From: Mariprofundaceae bacterium
GTDB taxonomy: Bacteria > Pseudomonadota > Zetaproteobacteria > Mariprofundales > Mariprofundaceae
DNA: 54,325 nucleotides
Assembly: GCA_015488115.1 (NCBI GenBank)
Contig: WFOK01000023.1
Span: 1-54,325, forward strand
Direction of reading: 5' to 3'
Positions 51,266-54,325 of the stretch are shown one piece after another. The notes beneath the pieces are model-generated. The model saw nothing but the letters and a program-made list of their open reading frames with translations, ran no database searches and was not told the DNA's origin. A program made the position numbers and the translations under genes. How positions within the stretch are numbered: position 1 is the stretch's first letter; each line of letters opens with the position of its first letter.

Positions 51266-52326
51266 GCAAGCAGCTCCCCACCCTCGGCAAGCGAGGCCAT
51301 GCCGGGCAACAGACGATGCCTTTCCAGCAGGCGGCGCGTACCTTCGAGGTCCAGCACATTGTCCGCCGAACTGAACTCACGCTGCAGCACCCGCGGAGTG
51401 TCAAACTCTGCATTGAGCTCCGGCAGCATCGATCGAATCGCGAAATAAGCGCCACGCCGGATCGTGTGATGCGCCTCTTCATCGGAGACCATGATTTCGT
51501 GCATCTTCTCGCCCGGTCGGATACCTGTAACCCGAATTTCGATGTTGCGTTCTCCAACCAGGGCCCTGGCGATATTACCAACCGTTGCCGATGGTATATC
51601 AGGCACAAAGATCTCTCCCGGCTCGGCATCGCGCAAGGCAGCGAACACCGTATCCACGGCCTGTTCCAGGCTGAGCAGAAATCGCGTCATTTCAGGCACG
51701 GTCACGGTGACCGGTCCGCCATGTCGAATCTGATCAAGGAACAGCGGAACCACCGAGCCGCGCGAGGCCAGCACATTGCCATAGCGCACGCAGATAAAGC
51801 GCGTGGAAGGATTCAACACATTGGCCGAGGTGAAAATTCGCTCCTGCACGGCCTTGGTCATGCCCATCACATTGACCGGCTTGGCCGCCTTGTCCGTGCT
51901 GATGCCGATCACGGTTTCCACGGGATAGGCGTTCTCGCGGATGGCCTGCACGATATTCATGGCTCCGATGCAATTGGTCAGCACGGCCTGCTCCGGGAAA
52001 TACTCACAGGTCGGCACCTGCTTCAGGGCTGCTGCGTTGATCACCACATCCGCATCCCTGAGCGCCGAACAGACATCGCGGTAGTCGCGCACATCGCCGA
52101 TGCGAAACTCCAAAGCCTGACGGAAATTGTTGAAGATGACCTCATCCGTGGTCACGGTCTTGTGCAGGTAGGCCATGCGCATATCATGCTGTTTGGCCTC
52201 ATCGCGACTGAGCACGATGACCTTGCGCGGCGTGCCGAGCTCCCCGGCAAGCAGACGCCTCACCAACACCTTGCCCATGGAGCCGGTTCCTCCGGTCACC
52301 AATACCGACTTGTCCTGTAAAATCAT
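51262..52326 (-). CDS. UDP-GlcNAc 4,6-dehydratase/5-epimerase (CapE/WbjB/FnlA type)
   Basis: 354-residue SDR enzyme with LVTGGTGSMGKVLVRRLL at the start, STDKAAKPVNVMGMTK and VRYGNVLASRGSVVPLF. The GTGSMG form of the NAD motif and the AKQHDMR segment are typical of the CapE group, which makes the UDP-4-keto-6-deoxy-L-sugar from UDP-GlcNAc. It overlaps both neighbours by 4 bp. Confidence 0.88.
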   Translation of the reverse strand: MILQDKSVLVTGGTGSMGKVLVRRLLAGELGTPRKVIVLSRDEAKQHDMRMAYLHKTVTTDEVIFNNFRQALEFRIGDVRDYRDVCSALRDADVVINAAALKQVPTCEYFPEQAVLTNCIGAMNIVQAIRENAYPVETVIGISTDKAAKPVNVMGMTKAVQERIFTSANVLNPSTRFICVRYGNVLASRGSVVPLFLDQIRHGGPVTVTVPEMTRFLLSLEQAVDTVFAALRDAEPGEIFVPDIPSATVGNIARALVGERNIEIRVTGIRPGEKMHEIMVSDEEAHHTIRRGAYFAIRSMLPELNAEFDTPRVLQREFSSADNVLDLEGTRRLLERHRLLPGMASLAEGGELLA

Positions 52327-53192
52327 GAAGCTCGCTCCTGAATCTGCCCGGCCAGCTCCGCCAGCATCGCATCCCAGGACGGCGGCTGATAGCCGGTTCG
52401 TGCTCTAAACCTGGATGCATCCAGACTTCGGTCGCACGCAAAACCATCATCCCGCAGCAGCTCGACATCCCGGCGGCCCAAATGCCTTGAGAGCTTCTGC
52501 AACAAATCATACTTGCTGATCGGCTCGCTGGCCACATGCCACAAGCCGGACAAGTCTCGGTGCCGCAACAGGATCCGCTCGATGATGCGTGCCATTTCCA
52601 GCGTTGTGAAGCCGCTGTAGATGGCGCGCGTAAATCCCCTCACCTGCCCCCGTTGCGCCAGAAACCATTCAATCAGGCTGCGCTTTCTGGCCAGCTCCAA
52701 GCCGATGATCGAGGTGCGCAATGTCACCGTATGCGCCTCCCGCACCTCCCCGAGCAGCTTGCTGCGGCCATACAGATCGCGCGCGTCCTCCCAGTCATCT
52801 TCCGTGTACATCCCCTTGCGGCCTGAAAACACGCAGTCCGTGCTCAAATGAATCAGGCGCGCCCCGATCTCGCCACAGAGCAGGCTCAGACGATGGGGAA
52901 GAAGGGCATTGATCTCAAGGCTCAGAATCGCATCGCCGGCCTCGTCGCGCTGCTTGACGATGCCGATCGCATTGACCACCGCCTCGGGCCTGAAGGCTTT
53001 CACCACCTGCTCGACAGCGGAAAAATCGCGCGCATCAATGCCATAGAAGCTGTTCTCCGCTGAAAACAACCCGTAATGCGCATAATGGACGGCATCGTTC
53101 CTGAGCGTTACGCGCACGTCATGCGCATGTTGCCACGACCGAAGCAGTTGATGCCCCAGCATGCCATCCCCTCCCAGAATCAGGATTCGCAC
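52323..53192 (-). CDS. RmlD-like nucleotide-sugar 4-reductase (WbvR/QnlB type)
   Basis: 289 residues resembling dTDP-4-dehydrorhamnose reductase: ILILGGDGMLGHQLLRSW at the start, HLSTDCVFSGRKGMYTEDD and the catalytic DLYGRSKLLGE (YxxxK). It lacks the C-terminal cupin domain of WbjC/CapF, so the set looks more like the L-QuiNAc pathway, whose C4 reductase is RmlD-like, than L-FucNAc. It starts at GTG 53192, four bases after AAGGAGG, overlapping the glycosyltransferase end by 13 bp. Confidence 0.83.
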   Translation of the reverse strand: MRILILGGDGMLGHQLLRSWQHAHDVRVTLRNDAVHYAHYGLFSAENSFYGIDARDFSAVEQVVKAFRPEAVVNAIGIVKQRDEAGDAILSLEINALLPHRLSLLCGEIGARLIHLSTDCVFSGRKGMYTEDDWEDARDLYGRSKLLGEVREAHTVTLRTSIIGLELARKRSLIEWFLAQRGQVRGFTRAIYSGFTTLEMARIIERILLRHRDLSGLWHVASEPISKYDLLQKLSRHLGRRDVELLRDDGFACDRSLDASRFRARTGYQPPSWDAMLAELAGQIQERAS

Positions 53193-54325
53193 ACACCCTC
53201 CTTCACTGCGTCCTGCATCCAACCCTCCAGGCGATCGATCAGCATGTCCCGTTCAAAATGCCGTTCGTAATATTCCCGCCCGCGCATACCCATGGCCTGC
53301 CGTTGCGCTTCCGGCATGCGGTAAAGGCGAAGCGCGGACTCGGCCAACGCCGCGCCATCTTCCGCCGCCACGGCAAAGCCGCAGCCGGCCTCCTGAACCA
53401 CGCGCGCACCTTCGCCACTGAGCGCGGCCAGCACGGGCCTGCCACAGGCCATGTAGGACTGGATCTTGCTGGGAATCGTTTGTGCAAAAACCGGCTCATC
53501 CTTCAGTGTCACGAGCAATGCATCGGCATGGGCGAAAAAATGCGGCATCGTTTCAGCAGCATAGCGACCTGCAAACGTCACGCAATCCTCCAGTCCCAGG
53601 CGCCGAGTCTGCTCGCGCATCCATGCCAGGCGACGACCATCACCGATGATGATCCACTGGATGGCAGGCTCGACTTTCAGCCGGCGTGCCGCATCGAGAA
53701 TGGTCTCCAACGACTGCGCCTCGCCAAGATTGCCGGCAAACATGATCCGGAATCCCCGCGGCAGCTCGATGGCCGGCAAGCGGGCATCCTCCCTTGGCAA
53801 TGGCCGGTAAAACGCCTCGGCCCAGTTTGGAAAGAACACGGTGCGCGAACGATCGGCACCGGCGCGAACAGCGGGCTCAATAAAAGCCCGGGACTGCACC
53901 AGCACGCGATCGCAATGGCGATAAATCCAGCGCACCATGCGCCCAACCACTTTCAGCACGGTGGGCGATTCCACCGCTCCGGCGGCCGTCAGGCTCTCCG
54001 GCCACAAGTCCTGCACCCAGAACAGCATCGGCGCCTTTTTCAGCCAGCGCATCACGATGGCCGGAATGCCCACCGTGAACGGCGATGGCTCATAGACAAA
54101 CACCACATCGAAATCGTGTTTCCTGAAATACCATGGCGCCAGCAGGCAACCAGAGCACGCAAAGGAGGCATAGTTCAGGGCCAGTTGCCAGCCCCGGCCC
54201 TGACGGCGCACAAACACCGGCGTGCGGTACACCGGCACGCCATCCATGCAATCATGCCGCTTTTGCCACCAGCGATAGCCCTCAAACAGCCTGCCGCCCG
54301 GATAATTGGGCATGCCTGTCAGCAC
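53180..54325 (-). CDS. GT4-family glycosyltransferase, WbuB-like (5' end cut)
   Basis: 381 residues visible; the frame is still open at the window edge and the sequence begins at LTGMPNYPGGRLFEGY, which in WbuB-like proteins lies some 30-40 residues in, so the start is outside. Donor-site features are MFAGNLGEAQSLE, GDGRRLAWM and PSKIQSYMACGRPVLAALSGEGA. WbuB-type enzymes add L-FucNAc or L-QuiNAc to the growing glycan, matching the three sugar-nucleotide genes downstream. Confidence 0.85.
   Translation of the reverse strand: MLTGMPNYPGGRLFEGYRWWQKRHDCMDGVPVYRTPVFVRRQGRGWQLALNYASFACSGCLLAPWYFRKHDFDVVFVYEPSPFTVGIPAIVMRWLKKAPMLFWVQDLWPESLTAAGAVESPTVLKVVGRMVRWIYRHCDRVLVQSRAFIEPAVRAGADRSRTVFFPNWAEAFYRPLPREDARLPAIELPRGFRIMFAGNLGEAQSLETILDAARRLKVEPAIQWIIIGDGRRLAWMREQTRRLGLEDCVTFAGRYAAETMPHFFAHADALLVTLKDEPVFAQTIPSKIQSYMACGRPVLAALSGEGARVVQEAGCGFAVAAEDGAALAESALRLYRMPEAQRQAMGMRGREYYERHFERDMLIDRLEGWMQDAVKEGVCES

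Noticed and set aside
1-54325. CRISPR arrays, rRNA genes, prophage genes or complete insertion sequences
   Set aside because: No regular short repeats with spacers, no rRNA sequence, no integrase or transposase gene was seen.

Overview
The window looks like the chromosome of a GC-rich gammaproteobacterium, possibly a chemolithotroph. This is judged from gene content and protein style only: a Pseudomonas-like nitrate assimilation locus with a phosphatase-kinase, uvrA/ssb/priA housekeeping genes, and a fused outer-membrane cytochrome-porin resembling those of iron oxidisers. Apart from one three-gene operon (12.8-17.4 kb), every gene reads on the minus strand. Coding density is very high; the longest gap between genes is about 280 bp.

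Region 1 (1-12.5 kb, minus) is a compact run of 14 genes, nirB-nirD-nasA-moaA-modA-modB-modC-moaC-moaD-moaE-mobB-mobA-moeA-mogA. Neighbours overlap or are at most 5 bp apart, most often by an ATGA stop/start overlap. Together they encode assimilatory nitrate and nitrite reduction, molybdate uptake and most of molybdenum-cofactor synthesis. Region 2 (12.8-17.4 kb, plus) is divergent and encodes a NarK-type nitrate transporter, an outer-membrane porin of the alginate-export type, and a PP2C phosphatase/Ser-Thr kinase fusion with a C-terminal membrane anchor. The 284-bp gap between the two operons carries two exact sigma-54 promoter sequences facing opposite ways.

Region 3 (17.5-24.2 kb, minus) holds an FTR-type [4Fe-4S] disulfide reductase, a membrane histidine kinase, an NtrC-family sigma-54 activator, a small outer-membrane protein, a Cyc2-like monohaem cytochrome-porin and two small membrane proteins. 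I found four copies of a TTCCCG-N4-CGGGAA dyad, arranged as two pairs spaced 31-32 bp. One pair lies upstream of the outer-membrane protein gene, which has a good sigma-54 promoter, and the other lies upstream of the cytochrome-porin gene. They are probable binding sites of the neighbouring activator and define a small local regulon. A 252-bp MITE-like element separates this region from region 4.

Region 4 (24.2-38.1 kb, minus) is a copper/silver handling locus: CusCBA efflux, a DUF411 protein, a TlpA-like lipoprotein, a 46-residue lipoprotein, periplasmic Met/His-rich proteins, a YHS protein, a PII-like regulator, a patatin-like lipase, a CopA-type ATPase with three YHS and two further metal-binding domains, and CcdA. 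CcdA, TlpA and the FTR-like protein could form a thiol relay serving the periplasm.

Region 5 (38.1-45.7 kb, minus) has an NnrU/ICMT-like membrane protein, an aldehyde dehydrogenase, ssb, uvrA and priA. Region 6 (45.7 kb to the end, minus) is a surface-polysaccharide cluster: a CapD/WbpM-type dehydratase, a WecA/WbpL-type initiating transferase, an O-antigen ligase, a three-enzyme set for a UDP-2-acetamido-2,6-dideoxy-L-hexose (L-QuiNAc or L-FucNAc), and a glycosyltransferase cut by the window edge.
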